This document shows positions 58,101-60,036 of a DNA stretch of 64,000 nt, in pieces; the first letter of the stretch is position 1; each line of letters begins with the position of its first letter. Origin of the DNA: Odiellus spinosus (lineage: Eukaryota; Arthropoda; Arachnida; Opiliones; Phalangiidae); the NCBI GenBank assembly GCA_963920705.1, contig OY987233.1, positions 9,330,959-9,394,958 of the forward strand. Direction: 5' to 3'. The notes beneath the pieces are model-generated. The model had not been told where the DNA came from and searched no databases. It saw only the letters and a list, made by a program, of their open reading frames with translations. A program made the position numbers and the translations under genes.

Positions 58101-59141
58101 GAGAAAATCTTAGTTTTAATTTCGCTGCTGTCACCCTTTAACAAAGTTCTCGCATAAACATAATCGTTGGGGTAAAAAATTAGTACCGGGTACCACTCGA
58201 AACTGGTTAGATGATACGTTTGTATAGGTATTACCGAGAAGCAAGGGTCAAACCGGGGTCAGGAGCCCCCACAAGGACATCGTCAAGGCCATTCGCCGCC
58301 CTTAAAAATAACCTCCATGCAATGTCATAGGTCAAATCATTTAAAAAAAAAAAAAAAAAAAATTACCCCAAAACTTATAAATATTAAACCAGTTTTCAAG
58401 TTAATTTAGCATAATTAAAATATTTGTATACTATCAAGTTTCTAAAAGTTGAAAAGGCGCCATGACTAAAGCTACGGTCACACTAGCATTTCTTAATCGA
58501 TTTGAAACGTTAAAATTAAACCGATATTCGAATCGCCAGGAGTCGTTTTAAGTGTTCACGCGTTATCTTTATAAATCGATTATTCGTAGCTTCATCTATC
58601 GGTTGTTGAAACCGAATCGGTACGAATCTGGTTCCCGAATCGATTCGAGAAAAGACGGTTTCCCGTTCACACGACTTCAGCGAAACGTTCTGAAACGGTT
58701 TAAATCGATTTCAAGGCCTAGTACGAACGCAGCTTTTATGTACCGCCGTTAATACCAGACGTTACGTACCACCCCTAGTACCAGAAGTTATGTAATGTGA
58801 TAACTATATATCTTCAATGCACTTTTAGTACAATTTAAAACAGATATTGGTTGAAGACAGTTTTAGAGGGCGTTGTTCTAGCTGTTATATTTGGTAACCG
58901 AAATAAGACCTTAAAATATATTTAACAACTACACCAATTAGGTCCTCCACTAACTATAATTGTTATTACTATCAAAATCGTACGCAAAATTCGTTTGAAC
59001 CATACAAATTGTAATCAATAATGATTGTCGACAATGATGAAATTAATTACTACCAAGGCTTAATTGATCGAGACTTTAATTTGTTATTGTCTTGGAATTT
59101 ACCTCAGAATCTCTGTGCGCTGATACTGGTACGATTTCCAT
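22476..59141 (-). CDS. TTC28: TTC28 orthologue: giant TPR-CHAT protein
   Basis: Twenty coding exons on minus: 59103-59141, 51664-51924, 36037-36184, 31198-31470, 30957-31115, 30418-30860, 29715-30263, 29074-29457, 28750-29010, 28476-28688, 27965-28403, 27608-27885, 27044-27541, 25925-26971, 25580-25789, 25275-25506, 25125-25201, 24624-24741, 24424-24531, 22476-24349. All joins are GT-AG and keep frame; total 7,611 nt, about 2,536 aa, close to the vertebrate length (about 2,480). Family: vertebrate TTC28 binds Aurora B and has been implicated in midbody organisation and cytokinesis. Order: short N terminus, TPR triplet (residues about 14-150), about 25-28 TPR units of roughly 40 aa, CHAT domain (about 1150-1730), a conserved C-terminal block ending in GKQANRRTVQFA, and a Ser/Thr/Asn-rich tail of over 600 aa. 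Intron 2 contains the Polinton. Exon 1 is the least certain. Confidence 0.92.
24424..25506 (-). CDS. TTC28: TTC28 exons 16-19: conserved post-CHAT block
   Basis: Four exons (25275-25506, 25125-25201, 24624-24741, 24424-24531). Seen: NAMYTTQKSIENKVGHVTGW, GFRFEPASNGLPASVFFPQS, then VSVKLWSIPGCHELLASLG and GFDLMEVGRDEVTLRMGKQA. These blocks are strongly conserved in TTC28 and fix the gene identity independently of the TPRs, which are promiscuous. Function of this block is not established. Phases run 0-1, 1-0, 0-1, 1-1. Confidence 0.9.
25580..27541 (-). CDS. TTC28: TTC28 exons 13-15: CHAT (caspase-like) domain
   Basis: Exons 27044-27541, 25925-26971 and 25580-25789. CHAT domains are caspase-clan peptidases related to separase, normally using a His-Cys dyad. 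Seen: ERGRTRAFVDLLLERQ and a beta-rich block VLYYSLAAGFLYMWVIIPG at the start; ELLFILDGDLYLVPFAMLKG; the His motif AECIHFATHISW (His codon 26336-26338, residue about 1527); the Cys motif LVVISSCHTRSHHG (Cys codon 26087-26089, residue about 1610); then GLTRALLAAGAQCVVVSLWP, typical of CHAT C-terminal strands. Both catalytic positions are present. Between them lies an acidic, Ser-rich insert of about 60 residues, as in TTC28 relatives. Activity is inferred, not shown. Confidence 0.88.
27608..31470 (-). CDS. TTC28: TTC28 exons 4-12: tandem TPR array
   Basis: Nine exons (31198-31470 to 27608-27885) encode repeated 40-residue units of the GPSM2/LGN-like type, with the pattern GRAYGNLG..Y..LG.Y..A...H...L.IA.E. 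Examples are AHGNLGSAYFSKGNYKEALT, AYGNIGNAYSAMGRYEQAIK and AYGNLGVVYESLRNYEQAVL. Such arrays form a superhelix that binds partner proteins. Introns are 60-260 nt, apart from a MITE-bearing one (29458-29714). Exon 9 starts at 29010 (GAATTAACA), not at the apparent acceptor near 28997, because only the upstream site keeps frame after the CAG that ends exon 8. Confidence 0.92.
29514..29706. mobile_element. MITE-like insertion, family F, in TTC28 intron 7
   Basis: Inverted ends: TTAAGCCAAGGACTATTAAA on the left, TTAATAGTCCTAGCTTAA on the right, plus paired AACACCTAATCTTAAT / AATTAAGATAGGTGT. About 190 bp, filling most of a 257-nt intron. Confidence 0.75.
32715..33196. mobile_element. MITE-like insertion, family G, copy 1
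   Basis: Inverted ends around GATTAAAGGGAAATTTGGA and, at the right, TCCAAGTTTCCCTTTAATC; AAATGGAACAG / CTGTTCCATTT inside; paired AGACACGTTTTTGGTGTTTA and its complement further in. A 40-bp inner hairpin surrounds AATAATAGGCC. The same sequences recur at 35370-35750 and 62440-62560. Confidence 0.65.
33952..34005. mobile_element. MITE-like family C, left-end fragment
   Basis: TTTATTCCATAAAAGTAAAC followed by AACACCCCGTAGTA matches the end of the element at 20831-21180. Confidence 0.55.
34646..35049. mobile_element. TTAA-flanked MITE, family A, copy 1
   Basis: AGGGAGAATGCAACCTAACA at the left, its complement at the right, bounded by TTAA on both sides (34642-34645, 35050-35053). The halves are inverted copies for about 180 bp, including TAGGCTTAGCTGAATTCATG and its partner. 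TTAA target use points to a piggyBac-type transposase in trans (inference). Confidence 0.82.
35370..35750. mobile_element. MITE-like insertion, family G, copy 2
   Basis: Shares ATCCGACCAATCATAT, the inner AATAATATGATTGGTCCGAT block, AAACACCAAAAACGTGT and GCTGTTCCATTTTTAGCTCC with copy 1. The left end is less well preserved. Confidence 0.6.
36037..36184 (-). CDS. TTC28: TTC28 exon 3: end of N-terminal TPR triplet
   Basis: Encodes AYYRQGMALQCLGRHSDALA then AAFSSGLAQDPKNLQLLAGL and EAAMKSPLRG, the third TPR and its capping helix in the Hsp90-cochaperone-like triplet at the start of TTC28. Acceptor TTTACCAG|GCGTAT (phase 0), donor AGAG|GTAAGT (phase 1). It is separated from exon 2 by 15.5 kb because of the Polinton. 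Confidence 0.92.
36245..36590. repeat. Degenerate 30-bp GATCGACATCCGCGATAATAAA array
   Basis: About 11 imperfect units of roughly 29-31 bp with the core AAACGATCGACATCCGCGAT followed by AATAAATACGC, starting 60 nt upstream of TTC28 exon 3 (in intron 2). Confidence 0.85.
36591..37787. other. TTC28 intron 2, right of the Polinton insertion in gene order
   Basis: No exon seen. Contains a family A MITE (37057-37473) and ends at the Polinton target duplication. Confidence 0.6.
37057..37473. mobile_element. TTAA-flanked MITE, family A, copy 2
   Basis: TTAA (37053-37056 and 37474-37477) flanks AGGGAGAATGCAACCTAACA and an inverted right end, the latter slightly decayed (GTCTGCATTCTCCCT). Interior repeats the TAGGCCTAGCAGGATTCATG palindrome. 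Confidence 0.8.
37788..37793. repeat. Polinton target-site duplication, left
   Basis: TATAAG immediately before the element; the same six bases follow it at 50647-50652. Six-base duplication is the Polinton/Maverick hallmark. Confidence 0.9.
37823..37879. repeat. GGAGGTGCC minisatellite at Polinton left tip
   Basis: Six units of 9-10 bp (GGAGGTGCC or AAGAGGTGCC) starting 29 bp from the element end. The right tip has five units. Confidence 0.9.
37904..37981 (-). ncRNA. tRNA-like Pol III unit in left arm
   Basis: Mirror copy of 50471-50550. On minus: A box TAGTGTAGTGG (37964-37974), B box GGTTCGAAACC (37919-37929) inside a perfect CCGGG/CCCGG T-stem, then an A-rich tail with a TTTT stop signal. 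The acceptor ends do not pair, so I call it tRNA-derived, not a tRNA. Confidence 0.6.
38451..39086 (+). CDS. Polinton genome-packaging ATPase (A32/FtsK-HerA type), left copy
   Basis: 211 aa. Seen: Walker A GVTGCGKS (residues 15-22), Walker B NFVILDD (83-89) and a downstream LILMQNLYYPGKE sensor-like stretch. The family pumps DNA into capsids of Polintons, adenovirus-like and poxvirus-like entities. Its stop overlaps the next start as ATGA. A second copy is at 49366-50001; they differ by Gly/Glu at about residue 180. The start at 38451 is the first ATG; about 340 bp of leader separate it from the tRNA-like unit. Confidence 0.92.
   Translation: MDLSLQHPFNGLVAGVTGCGKSVFVAKLIEHKEIRISPPPERIIWCYTEYQDKLFNSISSHTPSVEFHEGLLDVGTLNANVRNFVILDDLLCEIANNKEVTNLFIRGSHHRNTSVLILMQNLYYPGKEIRTLNLNAHYLIIFKTPRDQSAILHLAKQISPVNSKYVVDAFRQATAISYGYLFVDLKATTPEDRRLKTGILPGEQAAIFLPK
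39083..39562 (+). CDS. Conserved Polinton protein of unknown function, 159 aa, left copy
   Basis: Begins at the ATGA overlap with the ATPase. Seen: EVWIFKAPFPFTDLSSKDKR, QWLTRNSCDLRWDEGD, FITKGLEKSIVLSRFL, EDLGCPRL and a C-terminal Cys/His cluster (C-x-x-x-x-x-C-x-x-H, then C). I have the impression that this combination recurs in animal Mavericks, but I cannot name the fold; the Cys/His cluster may bind zinc. Its last 34 nt overlap the next gene in another frame. Copy 2: 48890-49369. Confidence 0.75.
   Translation: MTGIIEANFFRVQDQWIVKEITLFVKETGEHEVWIFKAPFPFTDLSSKDKRQCQWLTRNSCDLRWDEGDHPFEAQTEIAKIIREKAITFITKGLEKSIVLSRFLKTEVANAEDLGCPRLVTIICGTPRSCTFHRDENNCTLVKAARLATWLRRREYTST
39529..39867 (+). 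CDS. Small basic protein with hydrophobic C terminus, left copy
   Basis: 112 aa if started at MAPPKRVHEH, which I prefer: the frame is open from 39451 but the first 26 codons lie wholly inside the preceding gene. Lys/Arg-rich middle (KKRLKKHCNSIRRVAKKN), then GGFLPILLPIISSIAGAIL at the C terminus. The layout, basic DNA-binding-like part plus amphipathic/hydrophobic tail, resembles small virion proteins of Polintons (inference). QKGG|F fits the looser adenain cleavage pattern. Copy 2: 48585-48923. Confidence 0.72.
   Translation: MAPPKRVHEHLDFLKYLSSCNACQRNAAIKYASKEELKTIAECCINILQGNVSLTDDEKKRLKKHCNSIRRVAKKNTPAKRRQILIQKGGFLPILLPIISSIAGAILSKVIN
39870..40490 (+). CDS. Conserved Polinton protein of unknown function, 206 aa, left copy
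   Basis: Starts 2 nt after the previous stop. Charged, helical N terminus (residues 1-65, Lys/Asp/Glu rich, possible coiled coil), a basic KRSKKKVKKPK patch, a central WTDAGELIYN / GSNIVDLLAYSVS region, and an acidic Asp/Glu/Tyr stretch. Near the end it has MKGRG (195-199), an exact fit to the adenain consensus (M/L/I)XGX|G. Function unknown; structural/virion role inferred from the cleavage-like site and position. AATAAA follows 10 nt after the stop. Copy 2: 47962-48582. Confidence 0.72.
   Translation: MAKKMLLISEETFQRLNSEKDLKVDKTLELEKVDKIKDILDDPNLNNTDKINRYNHVLSRVINKRSKKKVKKPKIQNWSAEIASGVPSYMTSECLDLYKWLELSLKIKWTDAGELIYNKRRVVGSNIVDLLAYSVSKSKKKIAVTGSKEFYELLYKVNAPRSLIKIRKRDVIPPEKREYKDETEDEYYSDDSGPMKGRGFCNWISL
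40501..40506 (+). promoter_or_regulatory. Candidate poly(A) signal inside Polinton arm
   Basis: AATAAA just after the 206-aa gene; mirrored on the other arm. It may end a four-gene transcript starting at the ATPase. Confidence 0.4.
40555..40743 (+). CDS. Small single-pass membrane protein, left copy
   Basis: 62 aa: short polar N terminus, then a strong membrane helix (LLTAVLIVFIIIIIEVSDFV, residues about 30-49). It precedes the integrase and overlaps its start by 14 nt. Conserved identically in both arms (47709-47897), but that follows from recent duplication and is not independent support. Unknown function. Confidence 0.5.
   Translation: MESGNVEVVSVGLLASLFESFINSPKLLTAVLIVFIIIIIEVSDFVFWHYSTSNNCSFNGRT
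40730..41800 (+). CDS. Polinton chromodomain integrase, left copy
   Basis: 356 aa from MEELKKIYNK (the frame is open from 40688, inside the small membrane-protein gene). Retroviral-type DDE integrase that joins element ends to the chromosome. Seen: catalytic Asp76 (WQIDLADL), Asp137 (IQSDHGNEF) and Glu171 (IVERFNRTLKTRM), then YNHSYHRSIKCKP, an SH3-like region, and a C-terminal chromodomain (FKIEKVLKKRR, FVRWKGYPPSFDSWV). A typical HHCC zinc finger is not obvious at the N terminus. Intact. Stop overlaps the penton start (ATGA). Copy 2: 46652-47764. Confidence 0.92.
   Translation: MEELKKIYNKVSDPGSYGSVDGLYRAAKDRGLKVTVREISDFLKTQDTYTLHRSARKHFTRNETIVYGIDEQWQIDLADLKSITRYNNGFRYLLCCIDVFSKFAFVVAIKDKKGKTILGALNGILDSGRSPKRIQSDHGNEFVCKEVQNELKRRGIKFFAPESELKATIVERFNRTLKTRMYRYFTENNTFKYINVLKEMVKAYNHSYHRSIKCKPVDVTPATSKRVWENLYGDVDFSTPLSFPFDVGDVVRISKHKNLFDKGYIPTWSEELFKISERLARSPPVYKIRDLKEELITGIFYREQLQKIGKDLSNSAFKIEKVLKKRRKADGSIERFVRWKGYPPSFDSWVQEIDLA
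41797..43068 (+). CDS. Chimeric ORF: truncated penton protein fused to PolB C terminus
   Basis: 423 aa. Residues 1-245 are identical to the penton-type minor capsid protein at 45816-46655, breaking at 42533, where that copy has a further 34 residues. Residues 246-423 are the end of a Polinton family-B DNA polymerase, recognised by LLFTDTDSLTYHIE (motif C, with the two catalytic Asp) and the following GKFKDELDG / FCGLRPKMYS blocks. The frame crosses the junction without a stop. The polymerase's exonuclease, TPR and motif A/B regions are absent. Neither half should be functional: the penton jelly roll lacks its last strands and the polymerase lacks its body. A recombination product, not a designed fusion. 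Confidence 0.88.
   Translation: MMTFYITLPSDSSMSYFPGNTISKFRTHLPESVKLQGPYEVALVEFSYPHTWSNMRSSCWISLTNHGENRNSTSHSRAVELPAGYYGNIEDLLEQLNYDEDDISNVTILKKETPVEGDMFESETTTNVKYTFSYIARLRRVEVSVKPDHSLTIPGELAVMLGFTKDHTKTTTIVHARIASYPVDLNAGLHSLFIYSDIVESRAVGDVHVPLLRITSVQGNDGDTIDREFSRPHYLPVSCNSFQSIDRFHYDKIRAQYGDAAKLLFTDTDSLTYHIETDDLYKDFAANSDAYDFSGCPKDHPLYSETNKKVLGKFKDELDGTPVQEFCGLRPKMYSMISAKDEKKTAKGICRRVVKKNVRHAQYRECLLKRKLTVASMKRIVSKKHELFTVKQTKLCLNPCDDKRYILDGVSTLAHGHFKIPKE
43069..43455. other. Polinton central spacer: TTTA run, GC-rich patch, (TTAGG)4
   Basis: Between convergent gene blocks. Holds an AT stretch with TTTATTTATTTATT (about 43098-43131), a plus-strand AATAAA at 43186-43191, a CG-dense patch (about 43275-43385, many CGCG) and TTAGG repeated almost four times (43414-43432). 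No gene. Confidence 0.75.
43456..43920 (-). CDS. Polinton adenain-like cysteine protease
   Basis: 154 aa. Adenovirus-type maturation protease (Ulp1/C5 fold). Seen: His53 in GEHWTAIYF, Asp69 in TEFFDSFG, Gln97 and Cys106 in NFSMTCGGYCVYF; order and spacing match the His-Asp/Glu-Gln-Cys set of the family. Single copy, 3 nt downstream of the major capsid stop, so probably co-transcribed with it. A minus-strand AATAAA (43466-43471) overlaps its end. It would process the basic core-like protein and other virion proteins (see findings). Intact. Confidence 0.9.
   Translation of the reverse strand: MESQQLAKIMEKDSFTKGLFRGIFAADNLPKTVKTFPSLYIVNTGLSHTDGEHWTAIYFSSNKNTEFFDSFGNPPDMFKFNDFVERNSITVTFNSKQLQGNFSMTCGGYCVYFALYRCRGVKLFNICARFKKDKNVNDKMISEFMYKRFSINFF
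43924..45270 (-). CDS. Polinton major capsid protein (double jelly roll)
   Basis: 448 aa. Begins with an acidic leader and ELFNVPLTNASI, then a WVEYSPISNI block and alternating beta-rich stretches, with ALYLDGTSVPHKPL and NFISREEFPGGNCIFVFDL in the second half. Length, position beside the protease and these blocks match the Polinton major capsid protein, which is predicted to form a double jelly-roll trimer. Start overlaps the stop of the gene before it as TAATG. Single copy, intact. The fold is established for the family by prediction, not visible from sequence alone. Confidence 0.85.
   Translation of the reverse strand: MAHIHPDSQGSVSSEVELFNVPLTNASIVSGEWVEYSPISNINENSTLTFAVAGNSDTYIDLSKTLLHLQVRLVDPADGRTIPAAAVIDAAGVITTPADVVAPVNLFHSSLFSEVHVSLGDRSVTPSPPNYAYKAMFQTTVTFGGPAKTSFLTAAMYYKDTAGKFNTPSDNEGFKKRASFAKQGTIDMIGAVHTDLCQQSRFIPNMIDLKFKFIKSSNEFCIQTLAGGVRWKVQYELASLYIRKVKLTPEITIAHAKCLELATMKYPITRTECNSFSINSGTKICVRDNLFMGQLPKRVLFALVEQNAYLGDYAQSPFNFQHFDLNHIALYLDGTSVPHKPLTPNFEGHQYMRSYTNLFTQTSQWLIDEGNFISREEFPGGNCIFVFDLSADLSCSASQFQLIKNGNLRLELKFARDLPKTVSVLYYAEFQNLIEIDKNRNVIYDYTN
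45270..45755 (-). CDS. Basic virion protein, adenovirus pVI/core-like, 161 aa
   Basis: Seen: two spaced copies of QIGxG (QIGHG 19-23, QIGKG 35-39), a Gly-rich GYGLGNF, an amphipathic segment (about 57-82, with FRRAVPLLKKGAMYLGKKLL), then MTGNG (124-128) before a very basic RKCKRRRLVSSTTNRKKRR end. The three (M/Q)XGX|G sites suit the adenain consensus, and the layout resembles adenoviral pVI/pX-type precursors. Role inferred: virion interior protein processed by the protease two genes downstream. First gene of the single-copy minus-strand block; 60 nt separate it from the penton stop of the right arm. Confidence 0.7.
   Translation of the reverse strand: MKQKLSSTQSDYDRHFLNQIGHGIKVDYAKYFQSQIGKGSIPVYHGLPVQQGYGLGNFIASAFRRAVPLLKKGAMYLGKKLLNTGSKIVTDVASGIPVKSAAKSRGKDAARDVVISAADEIARMTGNGHKRKCKRRRLVSSTTNRKKRRPFLKPSDIFSTI
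45816..46655 (-). CDS. Polinton penton-type minor capsid protein, complete copy
   Basis: 279 aa. Starts MMTFYITLPSDSSMSYFPGN and GPYEVALVEFSYPHTW, the signature opening of Polinton minor capsid (single jelly roll, penton) proteins. The complement frame spans beyond the arm boundary (45919), so only this copy keeps its last 34 residues; the left copy is fused to PolB. Start overlaps the integrase stop as ATGA. A second Met is adjacent, so the true start may be one codon later. Confidence 0.85.
   Translation of the reverse strand: MMTFYITLPSDSSMSYFPGNTISKFRTHLPESVKLQGPYEVALVEFSYPHTWSNMRSSCWISLTNHGENRNSTSHSRAVELPAGYYGNIEDLLEQLNYDEDDISNVTILKKETPVEGDMFESETTTNVKYTFSYIARLRRVEVSVKPDHSLTIPGELAVMLGFTKDHTKTTTIVHARIASYPVDLNAGLHSLFIYSDIVESRAVGDVHVPLLRITSVQGNDGDTIDREFSRPHYLPVSCNSFQSIEINVMSEMGVPVKFERGKVHATLHFRPRRMWSPL
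46652..47722 (-). CDS. Polinton chromodomain integrase, right copy
   Basis: Same 356-residue protein as at 40730-41800 (frame open to 47764), with Asp76, Asp137, Glu171 and the C-terminal chromodomain. I see no difference in sequence between the two copies. In this arm the gene is read with penton and the central block on the minus strand, making a possible continuous virion/integration gene cluster. Confidence 0.92.
   Translation of the reverse strand: MEELKKIYNKVSDPGSYGSVDGLYRAAKDRGLKVTVREISDFLKTQDTYTLHRSARKHFTRNETIVYGIDEQWQIDLADLKSITRYNNGFRYLLCCIDVFSKFAFVVAIKDKKGKTILGALNGILDSGRSPKRIQSDHGNEFVCKEVQNELKRRGIKFFAPESELKATIVERFNRTLKTRMYRYFTENNTFKYINVLKEMVKAYNHSYHRSIKCKPVDVTPATSKRVWENLYGDVDFSTPLSFPFDVGDVVRISKHKNLFDKGYIPTWSEELFKISERLARSPPVYKIRDLKEELITGIFYREQLQKIGKDLSNSAFKIEKVLKKRRKADGSIERFVRWKGYPPSFDSWVQEIDLA
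47709..47897 (-). CDS. Small single-pass membrane protein, right copy
   Basis: Identical to 40555-40743: 62 aa with one Ile-rich membrane helix. Overlaps the integrase start by 14 nt. Confidence 0.5.
   Translation of the reverse strand: MESGNVEVVSVGLLASLFESFINSPKLLTAVLIVFIIIIIEVSDFVFWHYSTSNNCSFNGRT
47962..48582 (-). CDS. Conserved Polinton protein of unknown function, 206 aa, right copy
   Basis: Identical to 39870-40490, including the charged N terminus and the MKGRG adenain-type site at 195-199. Lies 2 nt after the small basic protein gene. AATAAA follows its stop in mirror image of the left arm. Confidence 0.72.
   Translation of the reverse strand: MAKKMLLISEETFQRLNSEKDLKVDKTLELEKVDKIKDILDDPNLNNTDKINRYNHVLSRVINKRSKKKVKKPKIQNWSAEIASGVPSYMTSECLDLYKWLELSLKIKWTDAGELIYNKRRVVGSNIVDLLAYSVSKSKKKIAVTGSKEFYELLYKVNAPRSLIKIRKRDVIPPEKREYKDETEDEYYSDDSGPMKGRGFCNWISL
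48585..48923 (-). CDS. Small basic protein with hydrophobic C terminus, right copy
   Basis: Identical to 39529-39867; same choice of start (MAPPKRVHEH) for the same reason. Overlaps the 159-aa gene by 34 nt. Confidence 0.72.
   Translation of the reverse strand: MAPPKRVHEHLDFLKYLSSCNACQRNAAIKYASKEELKTIAECCINILQGNVSLTDDEKKRLKKHCNSIRRVAKKNTPAKRRQILIQKGGFLPILLPIISSIAGAILSKVIN
48890..49369 (-). CDS. Conserved Polinton protein of unknown function, 159 aa, right copy
   Basis: Identical to 39083-39562, with the same ATGA overlap with the ATPase and the C-terminal Cys/His cluster. Confidence 0.75.
   Translation of the reverse strand: MTGIIEANFFRVQDQWIVKEITLFVKETGEHEVWIFKAPFPFTDLSSKDKRQCQWLTRNSCDLRWDEGDHPFEAQTEIAKIIREKAITFITKGLEKSIVLSRFLKTEVANAEDLGCPRLVTIICGTPRSCTFHRDENNCTLVKAARLATWLRRREYTST
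49366..50001 (-). CDS. Polinton packaging ATPase, right copy
   Basis: 211 aa, Walker A GVTGCGKS and Walker B NFVILDD. Differs from the left copy at about residue 180 (Glu here in AISYEYLF, Gly there), one of the few coding differences between the arms. Outermost gene of the arm. Confidence 0.92.
   Translation of the reverse strand: MDLSLQHPFNGLVAGVTGCGKSVFVAKLIEHKEIRISPPPERIIWCYTEYQDKLFNSISSHTPSVEFHEGLLDVGTLNANVRNFVILDDLLCEIANNKEVTNLFIRGSHHRNTSVLILMQNLYYPGKEIRTLNLNAHYLIIFKTPRDQSAILHLAKQISPVNSKYVVDAFRQATAISYEYLFVDLKATTPEDRRLKTGILPGEQAAIFLPK
50471..50550 (+). ncRNA. tRNA-like Pol III unit in right arm
   Basis: A box TAGTGTAGTGG (50478-50488) and B box GGTTCGAAACC (50523-50533), both exact fits to the Pol III type 2 internal promoter, spaced 34 nt apart. 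The B box sits in a CCGGG/CCCGG stem. TTTT at 50546-50549 is a Pol III stop, followed by 18 A's. The 5' end can pair as GACGT/ACGTC but a normal acceptor stem is missing. Confidence 0.6.
50571..50617. repeat. GGAGGTGCC minisatellite at Polinton right tip
   Basis: Five units, complement of 37823-37879 minus one AAGAGGTGCC unit. Confidence 0.9.
50647..50652. repeat. Polinton target-site duplication, right
   Basis: TATAAG, identical to 37788-37793. Confidence 0.9.
50653..51663. other. TTC28 intron 2, between exon 2 and the Polinton
   Basis: No exon seen. Has a family B-like fragment (about 51150-51270, with GTGACGTCGGTTTTAC) and a family D MITE ending about 35 nt from exon 2. Confidence 0.55.
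51372..51628. mobile_element. MITE-like insertion, family D, copy 1
   Basis: Carries CTTTTCTCGAATCGATTTGA, GAACCAGTTTCGTA, TTTCAACAACCGATAGAT, GATTCCTGGCGATTTG and a right end AGTGTGATCGTAGCTT. The same order appears at 53328-53670, 57815-58060 and, inverted, 58469-58737. Confidence 0.65.
51664..51924 (-). CDS. TTC28: TTC28 exon 2: first two TPRs
   Basis: 87 codons, phase 0 to 0: acceptor TTGATTTCAG|TTTGAA, donor CAAAG|GTATAA. Encodes FLEKVRQSNAACQNGDFATA, LYTEAIVLDPTNHVLYSNRS and AAYIKEGKYAKSLQDAIKAR, ending NPKWPK. This is the TTC28 N-terminal TPR pair; it joins exon 3 (AYYRQGMAL) exactly in the family order. No ATG precedes it in frame, so an upstream exon is needed. Confidence 0.93.
52717..52860. 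mobile_element. MITE-like insertion, family F, tandem copy a
   Basis: Contains CCCTTAGAGAACGCTTATAA, GGTCCAGTAGTTAGTCCTA and a right end CTAAGCCTTGGCTT. Adjacent copy at 52865-53008 is very similar, so a local duplication. Confidence 0.55.
52865..53008. mobile_element. MITE-like insertion, family F, tandem copy b
   Basis: Near-duplicate of 52717-52860, with CCGTTAGAGAACGCTTATGA and GATAAGCCTTGGCTTA. Confidence 0.55.
53328..53670. mobile_element. MITE-like insertion, family D, copy 2
   Basis: As copy 1 with an internal partial duplication: the GTTCATACTAG...GAACCAGTTTC segment occurs twice (about 53330-53463 and 53470-53535). Right end AAATGCTAGTGTGACCGTAG. Confidence 0.65.
54383..54900. repeat. 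20-bp TTCAACGATTTGAATGGATT array
   Basis: About 25 copies; variants at the left (GAATAGATT) and right (TTTAATCGATT, TTTAAACGATT) edges, uniform core. Confidence 0.95.
54901..55400. repeat. Degenerate continuation: TTTTAACGAATTTTAATCGA array
   Basis: Related 19-20-bp units (TTTTTAACGACTTTTAATCGA, GAGTTTTAACGAATTTTAATC) that decay into AT-rich sequence at 54910-55060 and 55390-55450. Probably the older half of the same array. Confidence 0.85.
56214..56588. mobile_element. TTAA-flanked MITE, family A, copy 3 (decayed)
   Basis: Left end AGGAGAATGCAACCTAACAA after TTAA (56210-56213); right end eroded (GCGAGGTTCTTAA). Interior has the TAGGCTTAGCTTGATTCATG palindrome. Confidence 0.7.
56971..57366. 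mobile_element. TTAA-flanked MITE, family A, copy 4
   Basis: TTAA at 56967-56970 and 57367-57370; ends AGAGAGAATGCAACCTAACA and TGTTAGGTTACATTCTCCCT; inner palindrome ACTCCCGGGAG on both sides of the centre. Confidence 0.8.
57773..58060. mobile_element. Family A left end abutting family D copy 3
   Basis: 57773-57820 is the first 50 bp of family A (AGGGAGAATGCAACCTAACA); then, without a right end, family D sequence follows (TTTTCTCGAATCGATTTGAT to AATGTGACCGTAGC). Looks like insertion or deletion between two elements. Confidence 0.6.
58469..58737. mobile_element. MITE-like insertion, family D, copy 4 (inverted)
   Basis: Inverted relative to copies 1-3: starts AGCTACGGTCACACTAGCAT, contains CTTCATCTATCGGTTGTTGA, and ends GGCCTAGTACGAACGCAGCT. 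Ends are imperfect inverted repeats (GTCACACTAG / CTAGTACGAAC). Confidence 0.7.
59103..59141 (-). CDS. TTC28: Candidate TTC28 exon 1
   Basis: ATG in good context (AAAATGG) opens 13 codons, MEIVPVSAHRDSE, ending at a donor (GAG|GTAAATTCC) in phase 0, which is exactly what exon 2 needs. The upstream sequence is CG-containing, as expected for a 5' UTR. No homology supports so short a peptide; another first exon is possible. Confidence 0.5.
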
Positions 59142-60036
59142 TTTGTTTGCGCGACTTGGACCAACTTCATCCTTCGAATCTTGGTGACAATTGAAGCATT
59201 ACAGTTTCAAACAGACTGTGTCTCTCTAAATCCTTTCGCGAGTTTACTTAAAAAACAATCATATGAACACTCCACGAATCTGTGTTTTAATTCAAATCTG
59301 ATTCCAGAAAGCGGTTAAGGAAAACTTGAATTCTTCATTGTTCACTTTTCACTTTATTATATATAGTTTAATTAAACTTTAATCACCAATTACAAACATC
59401 TTACTAACGGCCATGTTAAGAAATTTCAATATCGAATGGTGTAACGAAAAAACTCGTTGGATCGGTCTTGACTCTCTGGAGTGTCTCTAGTAGAGGCGAA
59501 TTTCACTAAGCCTCGGTCGATTGAGATTGGAATTCCAGAATCTTTAATTACCTACCGAAATGGCTACCGTATTTTACGCGTAATCGGATGTTATTATAGA
59601 CGCGCTTACTCTTTTCCTAAGACTTAAAACTTTGTAAGACGGTTTGTTTACGATTTTACACGAAGATTTTTTTACTTTTTTCGTACTTTTTGGAGGAGCG
59701 TTTTAAAGTTTTGTCGATTGAAAAATATCTTGGCCCAGGTAAGTCGGACGCTTTGGCTCGGCTTTTTTCGCCTCGAGGTGTAGTTCATAGCTATGGCACG
59801 GCGTGGGGACCCGTTTCGATGAAATTTGTTCGGAGGGACTTAGAAAGAACCGGGGGGAAAGACTTCACCATCGTATAGAGCCAGGGATTTTGGGAAAGAA
59901 TAGGTATAACAGGATGGTAAATACTACCCTCACCTTATAGTTTCACTCCGATTGGGAACTCCGATTTTGGGGTGTGTATTTTACTGAGTTAATGGTTTAA
60001 GAGGTCTACGGAAGGTTTGAAGGTCTTTTGAAAGTT

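Larger units (their letters stand above)
51925..59102. other. TTC28 intron 1
   Basis: 7.2 kb with no exon I can support. Holds MITEs of families A, D and F and two 20-bp arrays. Open stretches at 53836-54024 (minus), 55691-55951 (plus) and 57541-57741 (plus) have no recognisable product. Confidence 0.55.
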
